64,000 nucleotides of DNA, from contig NC_089465.1 in the NCBI RefSeq assembly GCF_029203305.1, positions 806,001 through 870,000 on the forward strand, in the 5' to 3' direction. Made by a program: the position numbers and the translations under genes. Origin of the DNA: Yamadazyma tenuis (lineage: Eukaryota > Ascomycota > Pichiomycetes > Serinales > Debaryomycetaceae). Below are positions 30,615-40,604 of this stretch, piece by piece; position 1 is the first letter of the stretch, and the number at the start of each line of letters is the position of its first letter. The notes beneath the pieces were generated by a model. It did no database searches and was not told where the DNA came from. It was given only the letters and a program-made list of their open reading frames with translations.

Positions 30615-31660
30615 GATGAAGCATAGACAAATTTGATAGCGCGAAGGAGTGAAAAGGCTGCGAATTGAAGGGGAGGAAAGGAGGCAGAGAGATGCAGACA
30701 GTGGGTAACGCACTACTGCTTTTACAAATAAACAGATCAGTACATGTATATGTGCTATTTTTACAACCGAAGTAAACCTGATCTTTTCCTACTTCGGACT
30801 TATACCTCTGAGGATCAAGCAATCACCTACTGCAACTCTGACAGATTTGCTGATAATGCCGCGAGATTCTCACGTAGAAACGCGGCTGCGCTCGTGACTG
30901 GCGGTAACAAGCGAGGTCCTCGAGGTGCTGGCACCATCAGCTGGGCCCCTTCCTAAAATGACCCAATCGCAGCCGTTCAGCAACCGCTTAAAGGATTGAG
31001 AACGGCTAGGAAGGGTGTCAAATGGAGGAGTTGCGAGGGGCAGGACTTACGGATAACATAGGCAACAACCCGGAGCAGCCAAACCGAGAAATTCTCACGA
31101 TCTAATATGATTCAACTAGTACACGAACCCTACACACAAGAGGCAATCCTAGTATCGGTAATTCCACTTTGAGGATTGTGATCGGTAGTAGCAAATCGGA
31201 GAAGCTTAATAAATTTAGGGCCGGTGTATATTGTTTTGTTAATCGGACCAAACAGCTCCCGATATAACAGGGCCAGGTTTTTTTTTTTCATCCCGATTGG
31301 GCAAGAGTGAGTTTATCTTTATCCAATGAGATATCAAGTGTTTGGGCGTTACGTTGCACAAAAGCAAGAAACCTCTCAATATCTGGAACAAAATGCCTGG
31401 TGCGCACGACCTTCCTCTTTTTTGGCTCCCAAATTGAATGTAGCCTCCAATAAGTTTCAATCGTTCCCTTAAGATCATCTATCAGTAATACAAATACTTT
31501 TAGTATTTACCCAATTAATCTTGTCTCTTGACATTTTCAGCTGCAAACATTTCTTGATACCACTGCCCCCCGTATATCCATTGGATTTCCCGTTTGTTTT
31601 GTGCTTGGTATCCTCGATATTTCCTAACTCCTTCCCAAAATTTCTCGTGAAACACAATCA
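30615..31660. promoter_or_regulatory. Long divergent region between VHC1 and GAT1
   Basis: This 1046-bp gap has no credible gene; minus-strand frames near 31239-31772 are unsupported. It contains two GATAA sites on the minus strand within 31313-31323 (ttatctttatc), about 340 bp upstream of the GATA-factor start, plus scattered single GATA cores and a T10-11 run near 31279. Clustered GATA sites are the classic binding arrangement of nitrogen-regulated GATA factors. A long leader or promoter is typical for a regulator gene. Confidence 0.45.
31313..31323. promoter_or_regulatory. Paired GATA sites upstream of GAT1
   Basis: The plus strand reads ttatctttatc, two overlapping-phase copies of TTATC (GATAA on the other strand) six bases apart. 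Paired GATA motifs bind Gln3/Gat1-type factors. The location about 340 bp upstream of a GATA-factor start suggests auto- or cross-regulation; single GATA motifs are common by chance. Confidence 0.35.
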
Positions 31661-33370
31661 ATGAGTGAATACGGTGAAAACAATATTTATTCGTTGATGG
31701 ACAACGACTCCACCACCAACCAGATATGGAAGCTTTATAATAAGGCCAAGGACTCGTTGCCATATCGAACAAGAATGGAAAATCTCACCTGGAGAATGAT
31801 GCATATCAACTCCCAAAAGCACAAACTAAAACCCATCTTAGATCCTTCAGCTGATGACTTTGATTATATCGCTCACATCAAGAAGATGGGCCAAGAGCTG
31901 TCCGAATATAGCCAGATTCTTCGATTTGGAAGTCATCTTGAATTCCCATCTCTGGCCATGCTGGACCTGATGGAAACCGATAACATAGTTTCGTCCAATA
32001 CTCATCCTATACTGCACCATCGACCCAGCCATAGCTTCCAAGGATCCCAATCAGCAAAGGGCCTCCATAACTTCAATTCCAACCATATGCACGACACTCC
32101 CCATGATCAAATGAATAGTTTTGCTCCTGACTCAGCTCATCCGTCGCAGTGGATGGACAACGGACACTTGCAAGAAACAACCACCCATACGCCAGACTTC
32201 AATAATTTCCATAACCCGCTCCATAGTGACTTCTCGTCGTCGATGCCATCTCATGATCATGCTTTGGGCCACCAGAACTTGAACCTTATCCAGTCCCAAA
32301 CATTGGAGTTTGATGACTTTGACCTTGGACCCGACTTTAAAGACTTGGAGTTGGAGTTGCACTCACACCAAAATAGCATCGTCAACTTGAGTGAACTTAA
32401 TCCTGGTCGCGGTGCTCCCCTGCTTCAACATACTTCCAGCTTGGCCAATATTCATGATCAACAAGCAAAAAAGCTTCGTGCCATTCCTGTCAAACCCCTG
32501 TCATCCTCAGCCCATCAATCACCCACCCATCCCATGTCATCTTCCTTACCCAATACATCTTCGTTGACTAAATTCCACTCGCCCTTGCACTTTGATGATC
32601 TTAACTACTTTGACAACTTCAACAAGGAACAAAAGTTTGATATGAACCTGCTGTTGAAACCAAAGGCCAAGCGTACAAAGACCAAGAAACTTAAGTCTGT
32701 AAGTCCTGATTCGTCCACTGCCAATAATGGTTCTTCCAACGGTGCTTCGAACGGAATGGGTTCTGCTAATAGGAGCTCTAATGCAGATTTACTGAACCAA
32801 AACGTCTCATGTACCAATTGTCATACTAAAACCACGCCGTTGTGGAGAAGAAATCCCGAGGGACAACCCCTTTGTAATGCTTGTGGATTGTTCCTCAAGT
32901 TACATGGAGTGGTAAGACCTTTGAGTTTGAAGACAGATGTGATCAAAAAGAGACAAAGAAACTCCAACTCGTCCAAGAAAATCACGGTTCGAGATGGTGA
33001 TGACTTGAATCCTACAAGCGTGATAGGAGGAGTGGGTGGGCCTCCGGCTCCCCAAACTCAGGGTGAAAGAGACAAAAAATCCCCAAGAAAAAGAAGACCC
33101 GTCAACATCCCTAATACCCCTGCCAACGCTGGTATTGCCTCTGGTGCAAATAGTGCTAATATCGCCCAGTCAAACACCTCGTCTATGTCTGCTAGTTCTT
33201 TTGGCTTGGGCATGAACATGCATACTCCTAACACCAACAGTTCGACTCCTGCGTCAAGTGGTATGAAGAAAGAGGAAGATTTGCACCCAATTAATGAGAT
33301 GGACGATGCGTATTTGAACCTGGAGTACGTTCCTGATGACAACTTAGACTGGTTGAGCATGGCTTTGTAA
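31661..33370 (+). CDS. GAT1: GATA-type nitrogen regulator Gat1
   Basis: Zinc-finger activator of nitrogen-catabolite-repressed genes, 569 residues. Residues about 17-50 ([17 protein letters not shown] then LTWRMMHI) are the conserved N-terminal domain of fungal Gat1/Gln3/AreA. A Ser/His/Asn-rich middle follows. The single GATA finger is at about 384-408 (CTNC-x17-CNAC, with [14 protein letters not shown]), followed by [20 protein letters not shown]. The finger and the C-terminal [10 protein letters not shown] favour Gat1 over Gln3. Several codons in the disordered part are CTG and may encode Ser. The upstream paired GATA sites are consistent with autoregulation. Confidence 0.9.
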   Translation: MSEYGENNIYSLMDNDSTTNQIWKLYNKAKDSLPYRTRMENLTWRMMHINSQKHKLKPILDPSADDFDYIAHIKKMGQELSEYSQILRFGSHLEFPSLAMLDLMETDNIVSSNTHPILHHRPSHSFQGSQSAKGLHNFNSNHMHDTPHDQMNSFAPDSAHPSQWMDNGHLQETTTHTPDFNNFHNPLHSDFSSSMPSHDHALGHQNLNLIQSQTLEFDDFDLGPDFKDLELELHSHQNSIVNLSELNPGRGAPLLQHTSSLANIHDQQAKKLRAIPVKPLSSSAHQSPTHPMSSSLPNTSSLTKFHSPLHFDDLNYFDNFNKEQKFDMNLLLKPKAKRTKTKKLKSVSPDSSTANNGSSNGASNGMGSANRSSNADLLNQNVSCTNCHTKTTPLWRRNPEGQPLCNACGLFLKLHGVVRPLSLKTDVIKKRQRNSNSSKKITVRDGDDLNPTSVIGGVGGPPAPQTQGERDKKSPRKRRPVNIPNTPANAGIASGANSANIAQSNTSSMSASSFGLGMNMHTPNTNSSTPASSGMKKEEDLHPINEMDDAYLNLEYVPDDNLDWLSMAL

Positions 33371-33544
33371 GTCCTTAGAGATGTTCAAATCTACTAAAAG
33401 CTTCATTTCCTTAAAAAGTTACACGACACCTCAGTTGAGCTCTGTACATTAATGATAATTTCTAATTTTCACTTCAAAACTGTATATTATTTTAGATGAA
33501 CCCTTTATAGACTTGAATGCGATATTTCAATCTTTTTCTCTCAA

Positions 33545-34000
33545 ATGACTTCCACTGCATATATTTCAGATATAGATCTTGGCCATGTCAAGGTCTCGAT
33601 CGAGTACTGCAACAAGTGTAAATGGCAGAATCGGGCCGTTTGGTATATGCAAGAGTTGTTGATGACATTCGACGGCAAGATCAATGAGATTTCATTATTG
33701 CCCAATAACGACAAGCCAGGAACCTTTAGTGTGTCGCTAAAAACCGATAAATCCAACAAGATAATTTACAAGAAGCGGATGAAAAAGACTAAAGACAAGC
33801 AGGATGAACCGTGGTTCTATGACGGGTTTCCCGATTCCAAGTTTTTAAAGGTTTTAATCAGAAATGAGCTATTTCCTGGGGATGACTTGGGACATCTCGA
33901 CCGATACCAGAACTTTACTCTCAACGATGGGGCCACTGGAAAGGTGGAAGCGGCTCCAATAGAACCAGTTGAGTGTAAGGATTGTCAGGTAGAGCAATAA
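33545..34000 (+). CDS. Rdx (SelW/SelT-like) family protein
   Basis: Small protein of 151 residues with a thioredoxin-like Rdx domain. The N-terminal VKVSIEYCNKCKWQNRAVWYMQELL carries a CxxC (CNKC), the position of selenocysteine in selenoprotein W. The Cys form is normal in fungi, which lack Sec. Downstream, EPWFYDGFPDSKFLKVLIRNEL matches the family end (DGxFPxxKxLK). An Asp-rich C-terminal extension ends ECKDCQVEQ, which adds a second CxxC. A redox role is inferred from family; no substrate is known. Confidence 0.82.
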   Translation: MTSTAYISDIDLGHVKVSIEYCNKCKWQNRAVWYMQELLMTFDGKINEISLLPNNDKPGTFSVSLKTDKSNKIIYKKRMKKTKDKQDEPWFYDGFPDSKFLKVLIRNELFPGDDLGHLDRYQNFTLNDGATGKVEAAPIEPVECKDCQVEQ

Positions 34001-34104
34001 TGATCTGATTTCTCGTTAACTATATAAACATAATGAATACTTAATGACTTCTACATCTCAGTACTAGACTGCTACGATGCTCTAAAGTTCTTCACCCGCC
34101 TTAG

Positions 34105-34788
34105 CTAATCCACTTCCTCGAGTGAATCCCATCCGTGTACCACGTATGGTAAAGAACTCCCAAGAAGTCCAAAGTAAAGCTGATTGTTGGGCAACCCTAA
34201 CAACGACTGATACTGCCGTACCACAAACGTAGGACTCACGTTCTTGATGTTCCCACCAGTTTCATGGTTCTTTCTGGCGGCCACAAAGTTGATATCCTTG
34301 GTGATCTGCTTCCACTTGTATTTTTCACCCGTCACTAAGAGCTGCTTCAAGGTGTGAATCTCCTTGGGGGTGAACCTGGACCCAGGTCCGGTTCCAGACA
34401 CCGCCCCGCTGGCAGAAGGGTTTTGGCTCTGGGCGTACGGCTGATTGTAATACTGATTCATGGGCACCGCAATTTGGGGTAACATGGGTTGTTGTTTGTA
34501 CTGGTAGTCATAACCTCCATTTGCTGACTGAGGTTGGGATGGTTGTGACAGAGTCTGGGACTGGGGAGCATTAACAACCTGTCCGTTTGTGTGTTGTCCA
34601 TGAGCATGTTGTATCATTTGACTTTGTGGTGGCATGGTTTGCACGCCTTGCATTTGTTGAATTTGCAGACCATGATTTTGCTGATGCTGTTGATGGGGTT
34701 GATGTTGTTGCTGAGATTGGTGTATAGGTTGTTGACCCGGCGTGGCCGACTGTTGGTTGAACTGAGGTAAATAATAATTGGTGTTCAT
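34105..34788 (-). CDS. Gln/His-rich protein with Myb-like C-terminal domain
   Basis: I do not recognise a named orthologue. The 227 residues start MNTNYYLPQFNQQ; an 8-residue upstream extension lacks support. Residues about 10-130 are a Gln/His/Pro-rich, low-complexity region. The C-terminal part (about 140-227) is ordered: RFTPKEIHTLKQLLVTGEKYKWKQIT resembles the first helices of a Myb/SANT-like domain, then NVSPTFVVRQYQSLLGLP. A DNA- or chromatin-binding protein with a prion-like activation region is plausible, based on composition and helix pattern only. It is convergent with the Rdx gene and downstream of TOP2. Confidence 0.7.
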   Translation of the reverse strand: MNTNYYLPQFNQQSATPGQQPIHQSQQQHQPHQQHQQNHGLQIQQMQGVQTMPPQSQMIQHAHGQHTNGQVVNAPQSQTLSQPSQPQSANGGYDYQYKQQPMLPQIAVPMNQYYNQPYAQSQNPSASGAVSGTGPGSRFTPKEIHTLKQLLVTGEKYKWKQITKDINFVAARKNHETGGNIKNVSPTFVVRQYQSLLGLPNNQLYFGLLGSSLPYVVHGWDSLEEVD

Positions 34789-35065
34789 GGATAACTTTGA
34801 AAAATACAACACCTGGATGTCCCCAAAATAAAAAGGAAGAGTCCTCGACCCGCCTCTGTTTCGATCACATTTTTTTGCGTGAAACTAAGGCTCGTAATTT
34901 ACGAGATAAAGAATGCGGCATCGCTTCATGCGACAGAATATCAGCTGAGCTCCGCCTGTGTTTTGGCGGGGATCTCTTGTGCTTCGGTCCAGCGGCTACT
35001 GATCATGTCGCAATAATAAGTACGTTTATTTGGAGATTTTACCCATATTAGCTCTTACCCTACTT

Positions 35066-38000
35066 TTATTCATCTTCGTCGTATGATTCATCACTCACTT
35101 CACTCTCTTCATCATCATCGTCATCTTCAATTTCCATGTCTTCACTGTCTTCGTCATCGCTGAAAACAGCCACTTTGGGCCTTCTTTTGGTGGGAGGTGG
35201 GGCAACTTCAACCAAATCTTCAAGCTCATCTTGGATCGTGAGCTTTTTCTTGGGTTTCGGAGTAGAAGAACTAGCCGCAGGAGACTTGGCTTTACTGAAG
35301 AATGTGGGTGGTTTGGTGTATACTTTGGTGGTGGTGGAAGCTTTGGACAATGGCGATTGACTGGTGGAGACTGCTTTGGTTCCGAAAATCTCATCGTCAT
35401 CGCTGTCGCTGAATAAACTAACCACCTTTGGTGCCTCTTTTTTCACCACTTTGCTGCTGTTACTGGGAGAGAAAAAATCGGGTAACTTGGTCTGACTCTT
35501 TGATTGTTCCTCCTTTTTGACCACGACTTTGACCTTGGGGTTGGTCTTAGGGTCTTGTTTATAATCATATTCAGACTGGGTCTCGGTCTTTACCTTCTTT
35601 TTCAAGGGACCATTTTGGACTCTTCTGGCCTTTCGCTTGGTTCCTTTCATTGGCACCATATTGGCTCTAGCTTCATGGTCTAACTCTAAGTATTTCCTCC
35701 AAGCACTTAAGAAATCATCCAAGTCGCTGTTCCATAAATCTTTGGCGCTCAACCTTAATAAGTCGTTCAATTCTTGTTCCTTGTCATCTCTTTGTCTCAA
35801 CAACTTCTCATATCTTTCTCTTGTCAAAGACCATAATGACATACCCAATAGATAGTCGTACTGCTGGAAGATATTCTCAGGTTTGTTCTCCTCCTCTTCT
35901 TCGTTTACTGTGGTATTTCCAACATTCAACTCACTGATATCAGCATTGTTTTCTTCTTCCTCGATATCCTCCTCGTCAACAAACAATGTTTCCGAATCAT
36001 CTTCGGTTTTGACAACCTTGTTTTGTTTGTTGAATCTTTTAAATTTATGTTTCTGTAAGATCTCGATCAATTCTTTCCGCTTCTTGTTGGAAACAGAAAT
36101 CACCTTTTCAATAATTAACTTGATGAATCTAGCTTGTTCTGTCAACTTGTCCAATTGATTCTTCAATTCGTCAATCATAAAGTCCTTACGTTTTTGGTAG
36201 AATTCTAATCTGACATAATAGAAATCCTTCAAAATTTCAAGACTTGATTCATATTTCTTGATCTTACCTCTAGGATCAAACGCAACCATATTGGTCAAAT
36301 TGATACTAGATATCAACTTGAATCTGTCTAACAAACCAACTTGGTGAGACTTGGCCATCTCCTCTTGTGACAATTTAACAACGAATCTTATATTCATACC
36401 ATGTTGTTCTTCCATATCCTTGATCCATGGTTTTACTTTATCATTACCCAAGCCAGATAACAAGAACTCTTTGACGTTATTCGTCCAAGTTTTTACGGGA
36501 ATTTCAGTAATTTCCAATGTTTGATCATCGATTTGTTCAATCCTACCGCTGACCTTAAACTTTTCTTTACTGATAATTTCCAAATCACCTTCCCATCCTC
36601 TATACCAAGGAAACATTTCTTCCAATTCCTCATTATTCATTAATTTCCGAATATTTGCAACAATATCCTCAGGATTATAACAAGGAATGTTTGTCGACCA
36701 ACCAGTTCCAATACCTTCAGCACCATTAACTAAAATCATAGGTATAATTGGTAAATACCACTCTGGTTCAACAGTTTGTTCATCTTCTTGAACATAAGTC
36801 AATAACCCATTATCCAATGGATTGAAGATCTTTCTGGTGATTTCATTAATTTCGGTGAAAATATAACGAGCTGCAGAAAAATCTTTACCACCAGCAGCTC
36901 TTGTACCAAAAGCACCATTAGGTTTCAATAAATTCAAGTTATTTGATCCGATAAAGTTTTGAGCTAAACCAATGATCGTTTGAATCAATGACTGCTCACC
37001 ATGATGGTATCCAGTATGTTCCGAAACGTAACCTGCCAATTGAGCCACTTTGATTTCGGACTTCAAATTTCTCTTGAAACACCCAAATAAAACCTTCCTT
37101 TGACCGGGTTTAAATCCATCCAAAACAGAAGGAATAGATCTAACATTATCAGCCATGGAGAACAAGATCAATTCCTTGTTAATAAAATCTGAAATAGGAA
37201 TAATCTTCAATTCAGGATCTAAGTGAGTACCAGGCTGGAATTCTTGCAACCAGTTCTTTCTTTCATCTGCTTTCTTCTTCGAAAATGCCAAATCTATCAA
37301 GTCTGGATCTTCCCCTTGGATAGCATGGAATTGCTTCAAGTGCTTATCCAAAGCAGCAAAGTATTCTCTTGCTTCAACATCAGTAGATGTACCCAAACCC
37401 TTGTAATACTTCTGTTTCCATCTACATCTTGTACCTTCGGTTTCTCTCCAATTCTCAAATTCAGGCATAGTATAGAAAGAAAGAACCTTTTTCGAAGAGC
37501 CTCTTTGTGAGACAGTCACTTTGACAATAGGTGTAATAAATTCTAACAAGAACCCAGGAATTTCCAATAACCCAGGAAAGCTGGACTCTAAGAAGTTGAT
37601 GATCAACCCCTTGATATGTGATCCATCTTGATCCTGATCTGTCATAATCATAATGTGACCATATCTCAATTGCAGGACATTTTCCGGGGTATATTTCTTC
37701 TTGTGTTGCAATCCAATGATTTGTTTCAAGGCGTTAATCTCAACATTCTTACTGACCTGATCAGTAGATGCTTCTCTGACATTTAACAATTTACCTCTCA
37801 AGGGGAAACACCCATAATAATCTCTTCCGATAACGGTCAAACCCGCAACCGCTAAAGACAAAGCGGAATCACCTTCGGTCAAAATTAAAGTACACTTATG
37901 ACCTTCCTTAGTACCAGCTTTGTTGGCGTCTACTAATTTCACTTGACCCTTCACTCTTGATTTCTTTGACCCATCAGCTTTCTGTAATGCTTTATCTTCG

Positions 38001-39484
38001 TTGGCATTAGCAATAGATTTTATTTTATCAACAATGGAAGTTTTTAAAATTCTGGTAATGAAATTATCACTAATAACCAATTTGTCACTGGCTTTGGAGT
38101 GGAACTGGTTCGATTTGGTGGTCAATTGCTCTTTGGTTTGAGAGGTGAAAGCAGGGTTTTCAATCAAACAATTTATGAACAAAAACATATTATTTCTTAC
38201 CTCTTGTGGTCTGATCATGAGCTTCTTTTTCCCCTTCTCCTTCTTGTTAATAGAATCAACTAATTTGGTGATGATTGCATCTGAAATGAATTTGACGTGA
38301 GTTCCACCTGATGTGGTTGCAATAGAATTAACAAAACTGACTTGGTTAAAGGTGCCATCACTGACAGCAAAGGCTATTTCCCAACTTTCATTGAATACTT
38401 CATGGACAATGGTTTGAAATTTTTTCTCTTCATCTTCGCTGGATTCAGGATTTCTTTCTTTGATTGCCTTGACATACATTTCCACATAGCTCTTGAAGTT
38501 CCTAATACTCAATTTCTTATCATTGAGATAGATGTTGCAATCCTTTACCGTACCACATAAATCATATACTCTTCTTCTCATCACCGATAAAATTTCATCA
38601 TCCAAGGTATCCATACCGAATTTCGACAAATCAGGTTTAAAGGTCACTCTAGTGAACTCTTTTTTGGTTTTTAAAGCTGTAATTCTTGGTTTATTGACCT
38701 TCGACATATTTCCAGACCAGACTTGTTTGTAGGATTTCTCATTGGAGGCATCAGCAGTTTCTAGTTGGAATTCTGTAGAGAAAATATTGCACAATTTTGC
38801 ACCGTATCCATTTCTACCACCAGTGACCTTCTTTTCATCATCATCATAATTGGATGACGTCAACAAATTACCAAAGATTAACTCTGGGATATACATGTTT
38901 TCTTTCAGGTGTATCTCAACAGGGATACCCTTCCCATCATTCATCACCTCAATTATGTTATTCTCAGGGTCTATCTTAACCTTGATATTTTTCATAGTTG
39001 GATCTCTAATCTTATTATCGGCAGCATTGACCAAGATTTCATCAAAGATTTTGTACAACCCAGGCACTATAGTCACCTCTTTAAATACCATCTGCTCAGT
39101 AGCTGCATCGAAACACCACATTTCAATGGGCGATTTTTCAACCGATCCGATATATGTATCTGGTCTCTTTAAAATATGTTCCAACTGTGATAATCTTTGA
39201 TACTGCTCAGATGCACCTTTCTTTGACTTTTTCAGTGGTTGGGATTCAAAAGACGACGTTGGGCTTGGAGAACGGGATTGGCTAGAGCCTGCTGTGGACT
39301 TGGATAGCATCGATGAGATATTGGTGGAATCTGAGAGAGGAGTTTTCGATTTGGCTTTCGAGGTTGTTGCTTTTTTCTGCGATTTGGGCTGGCTAGACAC
39401 TTCTTCAGGCATGAAGTCATCCGATAGATCGTCAACTTCATGAACACTGTCACTATAATCTGAAAAGCCTTCTGAATCACTCAT
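35066..39484 (-). CDS. TOP2: DNA topoisomerase II
   Basis: ATP-dependent type IIA topoisomerase that decatenates chromosomes, 1472 residues (S. cerevisiae 1428). GHKL ATPase motifs: ILVNAADNKIRDP and GGRNGYGAKLCNIF. Toprim motifs: LTEGDSALSL and MTDQDQDGSHIKGL. The catalytic tyrosine is Tyr874 in KDFSAARYIFTEI, near PLRGKLLNVREAS and other core motifs. The acidic, Ser/Lys-rich C-terminus (about 1200-1472) ends in a long Asp/Glu tail. The N-terminus is about 85-90 residues longer than in S. cerevisiae. An MCB-like ACGCGA lies at 39522-39527, about 40 bp from the start, consistent with S-phase control. Confidence 0.97.
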   Translation of the reverse strand: MSDSEGFSDYSDSVHEVDDLSDDFMPEEVSSQPKSQKKATTSKAKSKTPLSDSTNISSMLSKSTAGSSQSRSPSPTSSFESQPLKKSKKGASEQYQRLSQLEHILKRPDTYIGSVEKSPIEMWCFDAATEQMVFKEVTIVPGLYKIFDEILVNAADNKIRDPTMKNIKVKIDPENNIIEVMNDGKGIPVEIHLKENMYIPELIFGNLLTSSNYDDDEKKVTGGRNGYGAKLCNIFSTEFQLETADASNEKSYKQVWSGNMSKVNKPRITALKTKKEFTRVTFKPDLSKFGMDTLDDEILSVMRRRVYDLCGTVKDCNIYLNDKKLSIRNFKSYVEMYVKAIKERNPESSEDEEKKFQTIVHEVFNESWEIAFAVSDGTFNQVSFVNSIATTSGGTHVKFISDAIITKLVDSINKKEKGKKKLMIRPQEVRNNMFLFINCLIENPAFTSQTKEQLTTKSNQFHSKASDKLVISDNFITRILKTSIVDKIKSIANANEDKALQKADGSKKSRVKGQVKLVDANKAGTKEGHKCTLILTEGDSALSLAVAGLTVIGRDYYGCFPLRGKLLNVREASTDQVSKNVEINALKQIIGLQHKKKYTPENVLQLRYGHIMIMTDQDQDGSHIKGLIINFLESSFPGLLEIPGFLLEFITPIVKVTVSQRGSSKKVLSFYTMPEFENWRETEGTRCRWKQKYYKGLGTSTDVEAREYFAALDKHLKQFHAIQGEDPDLIDLAFSKKKADERKNWLQEFQPGTHLDPELKIIPISDFINKELILFSMADNVRSIPSVLDGFKPGQRKVLFGCFKRNLKSEIKVAQLAGYVSEHTGYHHGEQSLIQTIIGLAQNFIGSNNLNLLKPNGAFGTRAAGGKDFSAARYIFTEINEITRKIFNPLDNGLLTYVQEDEQTVEPEWYLPIIPMILVNGAEGIGTGWSTNIPCYNPEDIVANIRKLMNNEELEEMFPWYRGWEGDLEIISKEKFKVSGRIEQIDDQTLEITEIPVKTWTNNVKEFLLSGLGNDKVKPWIKDMEEQHGMNIRFVVKLSQEEMAKSHQVGLLDRFKLISSINLTNMVAFDPRGKIKKYESSLEILKDFYYVRLEFYQKRKDFMIDELKNQLDKLTEQARFIKLIIEKVISVSNKKRKELIEILQKHKFKRFNKQNKVVKTEDDSETLFVDEEDIEEEENNADISELNVGNTTVNEEEEENKPENIFQQYDYLLGMSLWSLTRERYEKLLRQRDDKEQELNDLLRLSAKDLWNSDLDDFLSAWRKYLELDHEARANMVPMKGTKRKARRVQNGPLKKKVKTETQSEYDYKQDPKTNPKVKVVVKKEEQSKSQTKLPDFFSPSNSSKVVKKEAPKVVSLFSDSDDDEIFGTKAVSTSQSPLSKASTTTKVYTKPPTFFSKAKSPAASSSTPKPKKKLTIQDELEDLVEVAPPPTKRRPKVAVFSDDEDSEDMEIEDDDDDEESEVSDESYDEDE

Positions 39485-39654
39485 CTCTTAAGTATAGATC
39501 AGTTTTACAAATAAACAAAACACGCGAATTATTTAGCGGTGCGCATCGAGTGAGATGTGAGAGTATATTCATATAGTATTTATATAGATCTGTACTTTCT
39601 AAAGGTCATAGATATGAGTTTCACTATAAAAGCGTGAAAGTAGGTGTAAACGCT

Positions 39655-40488
39655 TTAAACCCGTTTTTTCTTTTTATTCAAAAGACCCTGTTGGATCCTA
39701 TTGAACTCATCATCAGATACATTCAGTCTTTTCTTTCCCTTCTTATCCACGTATTTACTTTCAAGATTACTGATAAGGTCATCCATGCGGCTGGACTGTC
39801 TGGCTCTTATAATCGCTTGGAGGTCATTTCCCTTATGCTTGCCCTTGATGAGCTTTTCCAATTTTTCAGCTTCTTTTGCTTCCTTGGCCAATTTCTTCAA
39901 TTGATTCTTCACCTTAGTCTTTCGGGACTTTTGGTACTTTGCAATCGACTTCACAGCGTTCTTGCTGAATTCTTGAGGGAACTGTTGTTCCAACTCTTCA
40001 ACAATAACGAACACTCTCTCTTCTTCTCGTTCATCAAACTCCAAGTGAGGAATCACTTCAAACAACTTCAAAAAGTCACCTTCATAAAACAAAATGTTCT
40101 GTAATATATCAGATCTCTCTTCCTCACTATTTTGATACTTCAATCTGTCTTCCTCGATCATTTCGACGGTGATTTTTTCGTTCAACGAATTAAAATACTC
40201 CTTCCAGTCGAAAGAATCCTCACCTTCTTCTAACTCCGCCAAAGAACCGGTGGCATCGTATCTTTGTCTTCTGTTATGATCTGAGAGAACACTGTATGCA
40301 AATTGGATCTTGGGAAACAAATCGTTTGTATCATCACCGTTGTTATTTGATATTTGTTGTTGCCTCAACTTATCAGGGTGATACTTCAAACTGAGCTTTT
40401 TATAGGCTCGCTTCACCTCAATAGGATTTGCCGTATTACTCACACCCAAAACTTCATATGGGTCTATATCTGGGAATGGAACAGCCAT
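39655..40488 (-). CDS. J-domain protein, DNAJC9 type
   Basis: Class C J-protein of 277 residues from the start at 40488 (MAVPFPDIDPYEVLG). The J domain occupies about 8-75 with the HPD motif intact (KYHPDK). The following region FDWKEYFNSLNEKITVEMI and GDFLKLFEVIPHLEFDEREEERVFVIV match DNAJC9, a histone H3-H4 co-chaperone in animals with fission-yeast homologues. A basic tail ends KKKKRV, a possible nuclear signal. A histone-chaperone role here is by family inference; other class C J-proteins such as Cwc23 fit less well. Confidence 0.83.
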   Translation of the reverse strand: MAVPFPDIDPYEVLGVSNTANPIEVKRAYKKLSLKYHPDKLRQQQISNNNGDDTNDLFPKIQFAYSVLSDHNRRQRYDATGSLAELEEGEDSFDWKEYFNSLNEKITVEMIEEDRLKYQNSEEERSDILQNILFYEGDFLKLFEVIPHLEFDEREEERVFVIVEELEQQFPQEFSKNAVKSIAKYQKSRKTKVKNQLKKLAKEAKEAEKLEKLIKGKHKGNDLQAIIRARQSSRMDDLISNLESKYVDKKGKKRLNVSDDEFNRIQQGLLNKKKKRV

Positions 40489-40604
40489 TTTCCAAGCGAG
40501 ATTAATGTATTTACAGTGATGGCAAAGATTTTGACAGCAGCAAAAAACCAATCCGCGATGAAAAACATACATTATCTGCAACCATATGTACTGCACTACA
40601 GAAT

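Noticed and set aside
31239..31772. Minus-strand frames upstream of and overlapping GAT1
   Set aside because: Low complexity or antisense to GAT1; no motifs and no suitable context.
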